Assembly: GCF_016793595.1 (NCBI RefSeq)
Contig: NZ_JAEULY010000004.1
Span: forward strand, 992,001 to 1,056,000
DNA length: 64,000 nucleotides
Reading direction: 5' to 3'
From: Phreatobacter sp.
Lineage (GTDB): Bacteria; Pseudomonadota; Alphaproteobacteria; Rhizobiales; Phreatobacteraceae
The notes below the pieces were generated by a model, which had not been told where the DNA came from, did not search any database, and worked only from the letters and a program-made list of their open reading frames with translations. Numbering within the stretch: position 1 is the stretch's first letter; each line of letters opens with the position of its first letter. Below, one piece after another: positions 18,703 through 26,446 of the stretch. Position numbers and translations under genes: made by a program.

Positions 18703-19995
18703 ATGAACGTGCTTCTGATCGGCGGCGGCGGCCGCGAACATGCCCTCGCCTGGGCGCTGTCGGCGAGCCCGCTCCTGACCTCGCTGCATTGCGCCCCCGG
18801 CAATCCCGGCATCGCCGAGTTTGCGACGCTCGCGACGATCGATGTCGCCGACCATCCGGCCGTCATCGCCTATTGCCGGCAGCACCAGATCACCTTCGTC
18901 GTGGTCGGGCCGGAAGCGCCGCTGGTCGCGGGCCTCGCCGACGATCTCGGCGCAGCTGGCATCAAGGTGTTCGGCCCGTCGAAGCTGGCGGCGCAGCTTG
19001 AAGGCTCGAAGGGCTTCACCAAGGACCTCTGCCGGGAGTTCGGCATTCCGACCGCCGCCTATGAGCGCTTCACCGAGGCCGGGCCGGCCAAGGACTATGT
19101 GAGGCGCATGGGCGCGCCCATCGTGATCAAGGCCGACGGGCTCGCCGCCGGCAAGGGCGTGGTCGTCGCCATGACGCTCGACGAGGCGCTCGCGGCGGTC
19201 GACATGATGTTCGACGGCGGGCTCGGGGAAGCTGGCGCCTCCGTGGTGGTCGAGGAGTTCATGACCGGCGAGGAGGCCTCGTTCTTCGCACTCTGCGACG
19301 GCGACCATGCGCTGGCGCTGGCGACCGCGCAGGACCACAAGCGCGTCGGCGACGGCGATACCGGACCGAATACCGGCGGCATGGGCGCCTATTCGCCGGC
19401 CCCCGTGATGACCGAGGCGATGGTGGCGCGGACCATGGCCGAGATCATCCGGCCGACGCTCGCCGCCATGAAGGCCAGGGGCTGCCCGTTCAAGGGCGTG
19501 CTGTTCGCCGGGCTGATGATCACCGCCGAGGGGCCGAAACTGATCGAATACAATTGCCGCTTCGGCGATCCCGAATGCCAGGTGCTGATGATGCGCCTGA
19601 AGGACGACCTCCTGACCCTGCTCCTCGGCGCGGCGGACCGGCAGCTCGCGACCATGAGCGCACGCTGGTACGACGACGCCGCGCTCACCGTGGTCATGGC
19701 CGCGAACGGCTATCCCGGCACGCCTGAGAAGGGCACGGTGATCCGTGGCATCGATCGGGCAAGGGCGCTGGAGGGGGTCGAGGTGTTCCACGCCGGCACG
19801 GCGGAGAAGGACGGCGCGATCGTCGCCAATGGCGGCCGCGTGCTGGCGGTGACCGCGACGGCCAAGACGGTGACCGAGGCGCAGCGGAAAGCCTATGCGG
19901 CGGTCGATCTCATCGACTGGCCGGGCGGCTTCTGCCGCCGCGACATCGGCTGGCAGGCGGTGGCGCGGGAGAAGGCGGCGCTCGGTGAGCGCTGA
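18703..19995 (+). CDS. purD: Phosphoribosylamine-glycine ligase PurD
   Basis: A 430-residue ATP-grasp enzyme starting [17 protein letters not shown], with [14 protein letters not shown], the ATP loop [30 protein letters not shown] and the metal-site [10 protein letters not shown]. It forms glycinamide ribonucleotide in purine synthesis. The ATG at 18703 gives the standard GARS length. It converges with a small secreted-protein gene that ends 9 bases downstream. No other pur genes are adjacent, as is common in alphaproteobacteria. Confidence 0.97.
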   Translation: MNVLLIGGGGREHALAWALSASPLLTSLHCAPGNPGIAEFATLATIDVADHPAVIAYCRQHQITFVVVGPEAPLVAGLADDLGAAGIKVFGPSKLAAQLEGSKGFTKDLCREFGIPTAAYERFTEAGPAKDYVRRMGAPIVIKADGLAAGKGVVVAMTLDEALAAVDMMFDGGLGEAGASVVVEEFMTGEEASFFALCDGDHALALATAQDHKRVGDGDTGPNTGGMGAYSPAPVMTEAMVARTMAEIIRPTLAAMKARGCPFKGVLFAGLMITAEGPKLIEYNCRFGDPECQVLMMRLKDDLLTLLLGAADRQLATMSARWYDDAALTVVMAANGYPGTPEKGTVIRGIDRARALEGVEVFHAGTAEKDGAIVANGGRVLAVTATAKTVTEAQRKAYAAVDLIDWPGGFCRRDIGWQAVAREKAALGER

Positions 19996-20004
19996 CAGTG
20001 GCCC

Positions 20005-20385
20005 TCACGGGCAGCGCACGTAGAGCACACTGTCGTTGGCCGGCCCCCGGTAGGTGATGCGCAGCGAGTTCCCCTCGCGCCGCAGGACGATGCGGTCGCG
20101 CTGCGTCATGCCCTCGACCTGGCAGGTTCTGGCGACCCGCCATTCCGGCGAGGCCCCCTCGATGCGGGTGAAGCGGCAGGAATTCTCCATCCCTTCCATG
20201 CCGCGAGCGGTCAGCCGGATCGGCAATTCGTCGGTCGTGCCCGGCCGGTTGCGGCACCAGCTGGCCTCAGCCGCCCAGCGGCCGACATAGCCGGGCGCGC
20301 TGGCGGGCTGGGCCAGGGCATCGCTCGAGCCGCCCGGAATGGCGGCCAGCGCCGCGATTGCAATCGGAAGCGCTTTCAGGGGCAC
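20005..20385 (-). CDS. Small secreted protein of unknown function, GTG start
   Basis: A 126-residue protein. GGGAG six bases before a GTG at 20385 decides the start and yields a compact Sec signal peptide (PLKALPIAIAALAAI, cleavage near ALAQ). The mature region starts YVGRWAAEASWCRNRPG and has three Cys (SWCRN, ENSCRF, RTCQVE) plus a fourth in the terminal VRCP, so two disulfides are possible. The fold looks beta-rich, resembling short periplasmic proteins of about 100 residues, but I do not recognise a family. It is divergent from the dehalogenase gene. Confidence 0.7.
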   Translation of the reverse strand: MPLKALPIAIAALAAIPGGSSDALAQPASAPGYVGRWAAEASWCRNRPGTTDELPIRLTARGMEGMENSCRFTRIEGASPEWRVARTCQVEGMTQRDRIVLRREGNSLRITYRGPANDSVLYVRCP

Positions 20386-20408
20386 GGAGATCTCCCTTCG
20401 CTGACATT

Positions 20409-20448
20409 GCACAGTGACGTTACGTAATATGCGGCCCTCCGCACAGTG
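20409..20448. promoter_or_regulatory. Direct repeats flanking a palindrome in a divergent gap
   Basis: GCACAGTG occurs at 20409-20416 and again at 20441-20448, 32 bases apart (about three helical turns), with the perfect palindrome TTACGTAA at 20420-20427 between them. The site lies between the GTG start of the small secreted protein (20385) and the dehalogenase start (20530), so it could serve either promoter. Function is inferred from position only. Confidence 0.35.
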
Positions 20449-20529
20449 GCCGATGCCGGACGGAACGTCGCATGGCACCATTGCCGGCGATGTCGGTTAT
20501 GGTTTCGACACCACGACCAAGGAGCGCGC

Positions 20530-21447
20530 ATGTCCACCGCTGACCTCTTTCCCGGTTTCGAATCGCACTGGATCGACACCTCCATCGGCCGCATCTTCGC
20601 GCGTTCGGGCGGGTCGGGCCCGCCGCTGCTGCTGGTCCACGGCTTCCCGCAGACCCATGTCGAATGGCACCGGATCGCGCCGGAACTCGCCAAGCACTTC
20701 ACCCTCGTCCTGCCGGACCTGCCGGGCTATGGCTGGTCGGTCGCACCGCGCGGCGGGCCGGATCACTTCCCCTATTCCAAGCGCGCCATGGCCAAGGTCC
20801 TGATCGAGGCGATGGAACAGCTCGGCCATATCCGCTTCGCGGCGGTCGGCCACGATCGCGGCGCACGGGTGACCTACCGCATGGCGCTCGACCATCCCGG
20901 CCGGGCGGAGCGCGTCGCCCTCATCGATATCGTGCCGACCTATGTCATGTGGCAGCGCATCCGCGCGGCGCCCTCGCCGAAAACCGAACACTGGCTGTTC
21001 CTGTCGGGCCCGGAGGGCGTGCCCGAGGCGGAGATCGGCAAGAACCCGATCGCCTATCTCGAATCAAAGCTGGCGCTCTGGTCCAAGGACGGCACGCTGG
21101 CGGCCTACGACTGGCGCGCGCTTCAGCACTATCGCGACTCGTTCAACGATCCCTCGCGCATCCACGCCTGCTGCGAGGACTATCGCGCCGGCGCGACGGC
21201 CGATCTCATCGCCGACGAGGCCGACATCGCGGCAGGCCGCACCATCGACGTGCCGGTCCATGCGGTGTGGGGCAGCGCCGGCATCCCCTCCGCCGGGGCG
21301 AGCCCGCTGGAGGCATGGAAGCAGCTGGCGCCCAGGGCGACCGGCCAAGCGGTGGATTCAGGGCATTTCGTGCCGGAGGAAAACCCGGCGGGCTGCCTGA
21401 AGGCGCTGCTGCCGTTCCTCAGGGAAACGAGGCTAGAACCGGGTTAG
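20530..21447 (+). CDS. Haloacetate (fluoroacetate-type) dehalogenase, alpha/beta hydrolase
   Basis: A 305-residue alpha/beta hydrolase with HGFPQTH and the elbow GHDRGAR, which puts Asp109 as nucleophile and Arg110/Arg113 as carboxylate binders. My count also gives Asp133 (IDIVPT), His154-Trp155 (EHWLF), Trp184, Tyr218 and His279 (SGHF). These match the residues I recall for fluoroacetate dehalogenase (D110, R111, R114, D134, H155, W156, W185, Y219, H280) with a constant offset of one. The complete halide pocket favours haloacetate hydrolysis over a generic epoxide hydrolase. It has no obvious partner transporter or operon. ATG 20530 follows AAGGAGCGC. Confidence 0.88.
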   Translation: MSTADLFPGFESHWIDTSIGRIFARSGGSGPPLLLVHGFPQTHVEWHRIAPELAKHFTLVLPDLPGYGWSVAPRGGPDHFPYSKRAMAKVLIEAMEQLGHIRFAAVGHDRGARVTYRMALDHPGRAERVALIDIVPTYVMWQRIRAAPSPKTEHWLFLSGPEGVPEAEIGKNPIAYLESKLALWSKDGTLAAYDWRALQHYRDSFNDPSRIHACCEDYRAGATADLIADEADIAAGRTIDVPVHAVWGSAGIPSAGASPLEAWKQLAPRATGQAVDSGHFVPEENPAGCLKALLPFLRETRLEPG

Positions 21448-21467
21448 GGTTTTGTTTTTCGCGGCCT

Positions 21468-21510
21468 CTTCACGCGAACGGGTATCCACTTCGCTCGAAA
21501 GCGCTCTAGC
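21468..21510. repeat. Dispersed palindromic intergenic repeat, copy 2
   Basis: CTTCACGCGAACGGGTATCC starts the unit; 35 of 43 positions match copy 1 at 10248-10290. GCGAA/TTCGC can form the inner stem. It sits between the convergent dehalogenase and NTF2-like genes and adjoins the 41-bp tandem duplication. Confidence 0.75.
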
Positions 21511-21517
21511 CGAGGCC

Positions 21518-21599
21518 GATGCCCTTCCGCGCCCGCGCGCTCACCTGCGCGCGGAAGAGATGCCCTTCCGCGCCCGCGCGCTCACCTGCGCGCGGAAGA
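21518..21599. repeat. Perfect 41-bp tandem duplication at the 3' end of a coding gene
   Basis: Bases 21518-21558 are repeated exactly at 21559-21599. Because 41 is not a multiple of three, the duplication shifts the leftward reading frame of the NTF2-like gene. The end now reads KGISSARR-stop at 21541. Removing one copy would give KGIGLG-stop at 21506. Perfect identity suggests a recent slippage or repeat-associated event. Confidence 0.9.
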
Positions 21600-22008
21600 A
21601 CGGCGTCCAGCCGAGCAGCCAGCCCGGCGTGCCGAGCGCCTGCCGCGACCATTTCCAGAAGTCGAACGCGTCGCGGTGATCGACGATCAGGCCGTTCCGG
21701 CAGGTCATCGCCGCCGTCACCTCGTTGACCACCGGCCGGCCGGTCTGACCGAACGTGTATTCGGCGGTCCACCTTGTGGTCACGGTCGCGGCGTCGTCTG
21801 CCACGATGTCGTAGGAGATCGCGAGGTCGGTGGCCCGCCCGACCAGCACGCGCCACATGAAGCGCGCCTGCCGCGCGTCGAGCCGCCCGAAGACCGGGTC
21901 CTCGAAAGCGGCGTCGTCCGCGTAGAGTTCGCCCATGGCCTTGGCGTCGCGGGCCGCGAAGGCCTCGTAGAAGGCTTCCGCCACCGCGCGGGGCGTCGTG
22001 CCGGTCAT
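21541..22008 (-). CDS. NTF2-like (SnoaL-type) nuclear transport factor 2 family protein
   Basis: A 155-residue cone-fold protein: AVAEAFYEAFAARDAKAMGELYADDAAFEDPVFG is split here only by description and is the classic SnoaL start, followed by the strands YDIVADDAATVTTRW, NEVTAAMTC and GLIVDHRDAFDFWKW. GGGAGGACGAGC precedes ATG 22008. Such proteins serve as small isomerases, hydrolases or ligand binders; no substrate can be named. The last residues were altered by the 41-bp duplication, after the core fold ends, so activity is probably intact. It is divergent from the HAD gene at 22121. Confidence 0.83.
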   Translation of the reverse strand: MTGTTPRAVAEAFYEAFAARDAKAMGELYADDAAFEDPVFGRLDARQARFMWRVLVGRATDLAISYDIVADDAATVTTRWTAEYTFGQTGRPVVNEVTAAMTCRNGLIVDHRDAFDFWKWSRQALGTPGWLLGWTPFFRAQVSARARKGISSARR

Positions 22009-22120
22009 GCTCGTCCTCCCGTTTCGCGCGAGCCTGACGCGGAAGCGCGCGCCCGGCAAGCGGCACCTGAAGCGCTGGTCGCGCTTGACCCGCCTGCCCT
22101 CGCCGCTTAACCCGCAGGCC

Positions 22121-23008
22121 ATGAACGACACCGGCGCCCCGCAGCTCGCTTTGCCCCCCGTCATCGACGGCCTCGCCGCCATTGCCGGCAAATACGACCT
22201 CGTCTTCACGGACGTCTGGGGCGTGCTGCACAACGGCATGAAGGCGCATCCGGGCGCCTGCGAGGCACTGGTCAACATCCGCAAGGCCGGCGTGCCGGTG
22301 GTGCTGATCACCAATGCGCCGCGTCAGGCGCCGGTGGTGGTCGGCCAGCTCGACCGGCTGGGCGTGCCGCGGGCCGCCTACGACGCCATCGTCACGTCGG
22401 GCGACATTTCCCGCGACTATATCCGCACCCGGCCGGGCCAGCCGGTGCACCATGTCGGGCCGAAGCGCGATCTCGTCGTGTTCGAGGGCCTCGACACGCG
22501 CCTCGTGGATATCGAGGAGGCGGCCTATGTCGTCTGCACCGGCCTCGTCGACGACCGCACCGAGACGCCCGACGACTACCAGGAACGTCTGGAGCGGATG
22601 AAAGCGCGCGGCCTGTTCTTCCTGTGCGGCAATCCCGACAAGGTGGTCGAGGTCGGCCACGACCTGATCTTCTGCGCCGGCGCCATCGGCGACCGCTACC
22701 AGTCGATGGGCGGCGAGGTGCTCTATGCCGGCAAGCCCTACGAGCCGGCCTACGAGGCCTGCTGGCGCTATGCCGAGCGGATCGTCGGCAAGCGGTCGGA
22801 CGCCTCGCGCGTGCTCGCCATCGGCGATGCCATGCGGACGGACGTAGCGGGCGCGGTGAGGATGGGCATGGACTGCCTGTTCCTCGCCGAGGGCATCCAT
22901 GCGGAGGTTCTGCTCGGCCCTCAGGGGATCAAGCCCGAGGGGCTCGCGGCGCTGATCGCCGAGACCGGCCAGCACCCGCGCTACGTGATGCGCAAGCTCG
23001 TCTGGTGA
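22121..23008 (+). CDS. HAD superfamily class IIA hydrolase (TIGR01459 type)
   Basis: A 295-residue HAD phosphatase with motif I TDVWGVLHNG, motif II ITNAPRQ, a C2A-type cap, Lys in GKPYEPAYE and motif IV AIGDAMRTDVAGA. This matches the alphaproteobacterial group related to NagD/p-nitrophenylphosphatase. The second Asp of the usual DxD in motif I is replaced by Trp, as is normal in this group as I recall it. It acts on an unknown phosphate ester in the cytoplasm. Start at ATG 22121; it converges with cheZ with a 9-base gap. Confidence 0.88.
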   Translation: MNDTGAPQLALPPVIDGLAAIAGKYDLVFTDVWGVLHNGMKAHPGACEALVNIRKAGVPVVLITNAPRQAPVVVGQLDRLGVPRAAYDAIVTSGDISRDYIRTRPGQPVHHVGPKRDLVVFEGLDTRLVDIEEAAYVVCTGLVDDRTETPDDYQERLERMKARGLFFLCGNPDKVVEVGHDLIFCAGAIGDRYQSMGGEVLYAGKPYEPAYEACWRYAERIVGKRSDASRVLAIGDAMRTDVAGAVRMGMDCLFLAEGIHAEVLLGPQGIKPEGLAALIAETGQHPRYVMRKLVW

Positions 23009-23017
23009 CGCAGCGGC

Positions 23018-23704
23018 CTATTTGAACAGCGCGTCGATGTCGTCCTGCGCGGTCTTGGCCTTGGCCGGCTTGTCGAACAGCGCGTCGACATCGTCCTGAT
23101 CCACACCCTCCCCGGCCAACTGGGGGCCATGCAGGATGTTCTTGATCTTGCGCTCTTCGCGCCGCTTTTCCTCGTCCGACATGTAGCCGTCGGCATCGGC
23201 GGCGTTGATCGCTTCGGCGAAGCGCGAGACGCGGCTCTCGATGTGCTTCAGCGTCTCGATCACCTTGGCGACGCGCTGGCCGGTAATGTCCTGGAACGAG
23301 CAGGCCTCGAAGATCAGCATCATGCGCTCGTCGACCATGGCCTTGTAGCCGGGATCGGCGGCATCACCGGCCATGACCTCTTCGGCTGCTCCCATGATCG
23401 AGTCGGTGGCCTTCTCGGTCGCCTTGACGATGGCGTCCAGTTCCTGGCCGGCAGCCGGGATGCGGCTCTGCTTGAGGTCGTTGGGCTGCAGGCGGCCGAT
23501 TTCCTGCTTCATGTTGGTGATGAAGGAAGCGATGTCGGACAGCTCGCGGTAGACCGAATTGTCGATCGCGCGGAAGAAGGTGGAGAGCGATTCCACCGTG
23601 ACCTCGGCGAGCGCGACCACGTCGGCGAGCGACACGTCGCGTTCCCGCTTGGTCCGGACGAATTCGACGATCCGGTCGAGATGCTCAGTCGAAACGCTCT
23701 TCAT
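23018..23704 (-). CDS. cheZ: CheZ-type protein phosphatase of CheY-P
   Basis: A 228-residue helical protein with the CheZ active-site helix FQDITGQRVAKV, providing the Asp and Gln that dephosphorylate CheY-P. A long helical hairpin precedes it. The C-terminus has two CheY-binding-like peptides, DDVDALFDK and the terminal DDIDALFK. E. coli CheZ has a single terminal peptide of this kind. The start at ATG 23704 (MKSVSTEH) fits; upstream in-frame sequence is not CheZ-like. It lies 140 bases downstream of cheY on the same strand and is probably cotranscribed. Confidence 0.9.
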   Translation of the reverse strand: MKSVSTEHLDRIVEFVRTKRERDVSLADVVALAEVTVESLSTFFRAIDNSVYRELSDIASFITNMKQEIGRLQPNDLKQSRIPAAGQELDAIVKATEKATDSIMGAAEEVMAGDAADPGYKAMVDERMMLIFEACSFQDITGQRVAKVIETLKHIESRVSRFAEAINAADADGYMSDEEKRREERKIKNILHGPQLAGEGVDQDDVDALFDKPAKAKTAQDDIDALFK

Positions 23705-23844
23705 GGCGCCGATGGTTCCCTGGGGCGGCAAAGCGACGTGCCGCCCGGTCGTCTCGGGGCATCGGTTCGGCACGCAGCCAGCCTCGCCCCATCCCGTCCG
23801 GCCGCCCCCGCGAAACCGGCCATCCCCTCATGCGCGTCCGTCGA

Positions 23845-24228
23845 TCAATCCGCGAAGACGGCGTCGATCTTGGCCTTCAGCGTCTGGGCGTTGAACGGCT
23901 TGACGATGTAGTTGTTCACGCCGGCCTTCTTGGCGGCGATGACGTTCTCGGTCTTGGATTCCGCCGTCACCATGATGAAGGGCGTGCGGGTCAGGCCGGA
24001 ATCGGCGCGAACTTCCTTGAGCAGCTCGTAGCCGGTCATCGGCTCCATGTTCCAGTCGGAGATGACCAGGCCGTACTTCTTCTCTTTCATCTTGGCGAGC
24101 GCGGCCGAGCCGTCCGACGCGTCATCGATGTCGTCGAAGCCGAGCTGCTTCAGCAGATTCCGGATGATGCGGATCATCGTGTTGTAATCGTCGACCACGA
24201 GGATCGGCATCGAAAGATCAACGGCCAT
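23845..24228 (-). CDS. cheY: CheY-like single-domain response regulator
   Basis: A 127-residue receiver with all signature residues: acidic pocket VVDDYN, phospho-acceptor Asp in ISDWNMEPMTG, Thr in MVTAES and Lys in IVKPFN. WNMEPMTG is typical of chemotaxis CheY. It transmits kinase signals to the flagellar switch and is paired with cheZ immediately downstream. GGAG 8 bases before ATG 24228 sets the start; a TTG one codon earlier is possible. No cheA or flagellar genes lie in the window. Confidence 0.94.
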   Translation of the reverse strand: MAVDLSMPILVVDDYNTMIRIIRNLLKQLGFDDIDDASDGSAALAKMKEKKYGLVISDWNMEPMTGYELLKEVRADSGLTRTPFIMVTAESKTENVIAAKKAGVNNYIVKPFNAQTLKAKIDAVFAD

Positions 24229-24478
24229 CAAACAGCTCCAAGACCGCGGCGCCGCATCCTGCTACGCCGTTCCCGAAATTCGCCAGCACCGCAAAAAGCG
24301 CGGCTTCCGGCGGTAAAATGCTGTGCCAGCCTTGAAGAAGCGGTTAACGGGCGGTGCCGCGATGCCCGAAAAACGGCGGCAATCCGGCGCGCCGGCAGCA
24401 CATTGCCTTCAGGGTTACGGAATGGTTGGCGCGGCGTGGATGCTCGCCTCGCTGGCATCAGGGGGCTATAGGAACCTG

Positions 24479-24862
24479 ATGACCCACTCCGACGACCAGC
24501 CGCTTTCAACCGGACTGAAGGGCCGCTGCCAGCGCTGCGGCGAGGGTCGGCTTTTCGACGGCTTCCTGACCGTGCGGCCACGGTGCGAGGCCTGCGGCCT
24601 CGACTATTCCTTCGCCGATTCCGGCGACGGGCCCGCCGTCTTCGTCATTCTCTTCGCGGGCTTCATCATCTGCGCCATGGCGCTGGTGGTGGAGGTGAAA
24701 TACCAGCCGCCCTTCTGGCTCCATGCGGTCATCTTCGGTCCGCTCGTGCTCATTGTCTGTCTTGGCATGCTGCGGCCGCTGAAAGGCCTGATGATCGCGC
24801 TCCAATACCGGCACAATGCCCGCGAGGGACGGCTCGACAGGGACGGACCGGCAGGCGGCTGA
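24479..24862 (+). CDS. DUF983 family membrane protein
   Basis: A 127-residue protein starting at ATG 24479 (AGGAAC ahead). It has a zinc-ribbon-like CQRCGEGRLF...CEACGLDY, followed by two transmembrane helices (about 55-80 and 85-105). DUF983 genes commonly sit between ctaE and SURF1 in alphaproteobacteria and are suspected to help cytochrome oxidase assembly. Here it precedes the SURF1 gene by 4 bases, but the ctaE end of the operon is 4.5 kb away in opposite orientation. Confidence 0.88.
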   Translation: MTHSDDQPLSTGLKGRCQRCGEGRLFDGFLTVRPRCEACGLDYSFADSGDGPAVFVILFAGFIICAMALVVEVKYQPPFWLHAVIFGPLVLIVCLGMLRPLKGLMIALQYRHNAREGRLDRDGPAGG

Positions 24863-24866
24863 CGAC

Positions 24867-25643
24867 ATGACCCCCTCGGATCCGGCTCCCCTCGCCTCCC
24901 GCCTGCGCGGCCTCGCCGCGCCGGGGCTGGCCGCGCTCGCGGCGCTCGCCATCCTGCTGTCGCTGGGCACCTGGCAATTGTCGCGGCTCGCCTGGAAACA
25001 GGGGCTGATCGCGCAGGTCGAGGCGCGGGCGAGGGCCGCGCCGGTGCCGCTCGCGGCGCGCGCCGGCTGGCCGCAGATGACGCCGGAGCGCGACGAATAT
25101 CGCCGCGTCACGGTGACCGGCACGTTCCGCCACGACCGCGAGGCCTATCTCTACCATGTCGCCGGCGACAGCCGCCGGCAGGATGCGGGCCGGCCACGGG
25201 GCCAGGGCTATTTCGTCATGACACCGCTGACGACGGCCGATGGCGCGACCGTCATCATCAACCGCGGCTTCGTGCCGACGGAGCGGCGCGACCCCGCCAC
25301 GCGGCGCGAGGGACAGGTGGAGGGCATGGTCGCCGTCACCGGCCTGATCCGGTTTCCCGAGCCGCGCGGCACGTTCGCGGCGACCGACGACGATTTCCGG
25401 CGCATTTTCTATACCCGCGATCTCGCGAAGATGGCCGGCGTGATGAGCGCCCGGGACGCGGCGCCCTTCTCCATCGATGCCGACGCGACGCCCGTGCCGG
25501 GCGGATGGCCGCAGGGAGGCGAGACGCTGCTGTCCTTCCCCAACCGGCACCTCGAATACGCCCTGACCTGGTACGGCCTCGCGCTGACGCTGATCGGCGT
25601 GTTCGCCGCTTTCGCGCGCCAGCGGCTCAGGGGCCGCCCCTGA
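24867..25643 (+). CDS. SURF1-family cytochrome oxidase assembly protein
   Basis: A 258-residue inner-membrane protein with an N-terminal helix (about 15-37, ending LGTWQLSRLAWK) and a C-terminal helix (YALTWYGLALTLIGVF). The two helices flank a periplasmic domain with the conserved RRVTVTGTF, VIINRGFVP and the late NRHLEYALTWYGL signature. SURF1 delivers or holds heme a during subunit I maturation. It follows DUF983 after 4 bases; the other assembly genes are at 29.4-34.7 kb on the opposite strand. Confidence 0.94.
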   Translation: MTPSDPAPLASRLRGLAAPGLAALAALAILLSLGTWQLSRLAWKQGLIAQVEARARAAPVPLAARAGWPQMTPERDEYRRVTVTGTFRHDREAYLYHVAGDSRRQDAGRPRGQGYFVMTPLTTADGATVIINRGFVPTERRDPATRREGQVEGMVAVTGLIRFPEPRGTFAATDDDFRRIFYTRDLAKMAGVMSARDAAPFSIDADATPVPGGWPQGGETLLSFPNRHLEYALTWYGLALTLIGVFAAFARQRLRGRP

Positions 25644-25746
25644 ACGAGGCCGGCCTTTACGACGCCATTACGGCTTCCCGCCCAATCGATATGGCGGCCA
25701 GACGCCGGCCAGACGCATATCCCGTGGCGACCCGAAGGAGGTCGTC

Positions 25747-25932
25747 ATGCCCTACATTCCCGTCCGATCCAGCCCCGCCAAATGCCTCCGGCCGCATATC
25801 GCCGCCCGCGCCAACTCTCCCGCGCGGCCCGCATGGGGCTGGGCGCTGCCGCTGATCCTGATGGTCGCCGCGCTGATGGTGCCGGTGCTTGCCGGCCTGT
25901 CGCTACGCGCCGCGCTCTTCACGCCGGGCTGA
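25747..25932 (+). CDS. 61-residue single-pass membrane protein, unknown
   Basis: A short gene with a textbook ribosome site AAGGAGG 6 bases before ATG 25747. The product has a basic N-terminal half (RSSPAKCLRPHIAARA) and one hydrophobic helix (about 30-55, WGWALPLILMVAALMV). I recognise no family. Eleven bases separate it from the next small gene, whose ribosome site overlaps this stop codon, so the three small genes at 25747-26446 look like one operon. Confidence 0.65.
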   Translation: MPYIPVRSSPAKCLRPHIAARANSPARPAWGWALPLILMVAALMVPVLAGLSLRAALFTPG

Positions 25933-25943
25933 GGGAGGTCGCC

Positions 25944-26159
25944 ATGGGACAGGCCTGCCCGTTTCCCGCCACCCGCCTCTTTCTCGTCTGCCCGTCGGCC
26001 GATGGGCTGTGGATCGCCCGCGAGGCGAACGGCCTTGCCGAAGGGCTGTTCCGCAGCCGCAAGGATGCCGTCCGCTTCGCCCTCGTCGAGGGCGGGCACG
26101 ACAATGTCGTCTGCTTCTCCGACGATCCCGGCGTCTCGTCCTTCGCCGCGCGGCCATGA
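25944..26159 (+). CDS. 71-residue protein, possible DUF2188-like fold, unknown
   Basis: GAGGGAGG before ATG 25944 gives a strong start. The sequence LWIAREANG...FRSRKDAVRFAL has the strand-strand-helix feel of small DUF2188-like domains (a tryptophan strand, then a helix with conserved Ala), but this is weak inference. It has two Cys (ACPF, LVCPS) plus VVCF. The stop overlaps the next start as ATGA, implying translational coupling. Confidence 0.62.
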   Translation: MGQACPFPATRLFLVCPSADGLWIAREANGLAEGLFRSRKDAVRFALVEGGHDNVVCFSDDPGVSSFAARP

Positions 26160-26446
26160 CCTTCGGCATCATGCCGGCCGCGGCAACGACGCCGCGGCAG
26201 AAGGCCATCGCGAACACGGAACTGACGACGGCGATCTTCGAGGCCTTCGTCGAGGCCGTGGAACCGCTGATCCGCGACCATCTCGCGCGCGGCCTGCGCG
26301 ACCACGGCGCGATCGCGTCGGCGCTCAACCGGCGCGGCATACCCTGCTGGGGCCGCGACCGGTGGTGCGCGACCGACATCCGCATGGTGCTGAGCCATGC
26401 CGGTTCCGGTCCCGATGCGGCGGGGGCGACGCCGCCGCGCGGCTGA
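26156..26446 (+). CDS. 96-residue protein with recombinase-domain-like helix-turn segment
   Basis: It starts at ATG 26156 overlapping the previous stop (ATGA). The stretch AIASALNRRGIPCWGRDRW followed by CATDIRMVL resembles the small recombinase domain segment of serine recombinases (IAxxLNxxGIpt..G..W....VrrvL). No catalytic resolvase domain is present and the protein is far too short to be an integrase. It ends exactly against the stop of the M16 gene on the other strand. Function unknown. Confidence 0.6.
   Translation: MTFGIMPAAATTPRQKAIANTELTTAIFEAFVEAVEPLIRDHLARGLRDHGAIASALNRRGIPCWGRDRWCATDIRMVLSHAGSGPDAAGATPPRG

Noticed and set aside
26156..26446. Serine recombinase or integrase remnant
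   Set aside because: Only a short helix-turn segment resembles a recombinase domain; no catalytic Ser domain, attachment sites or other mobile genes are present nearby.
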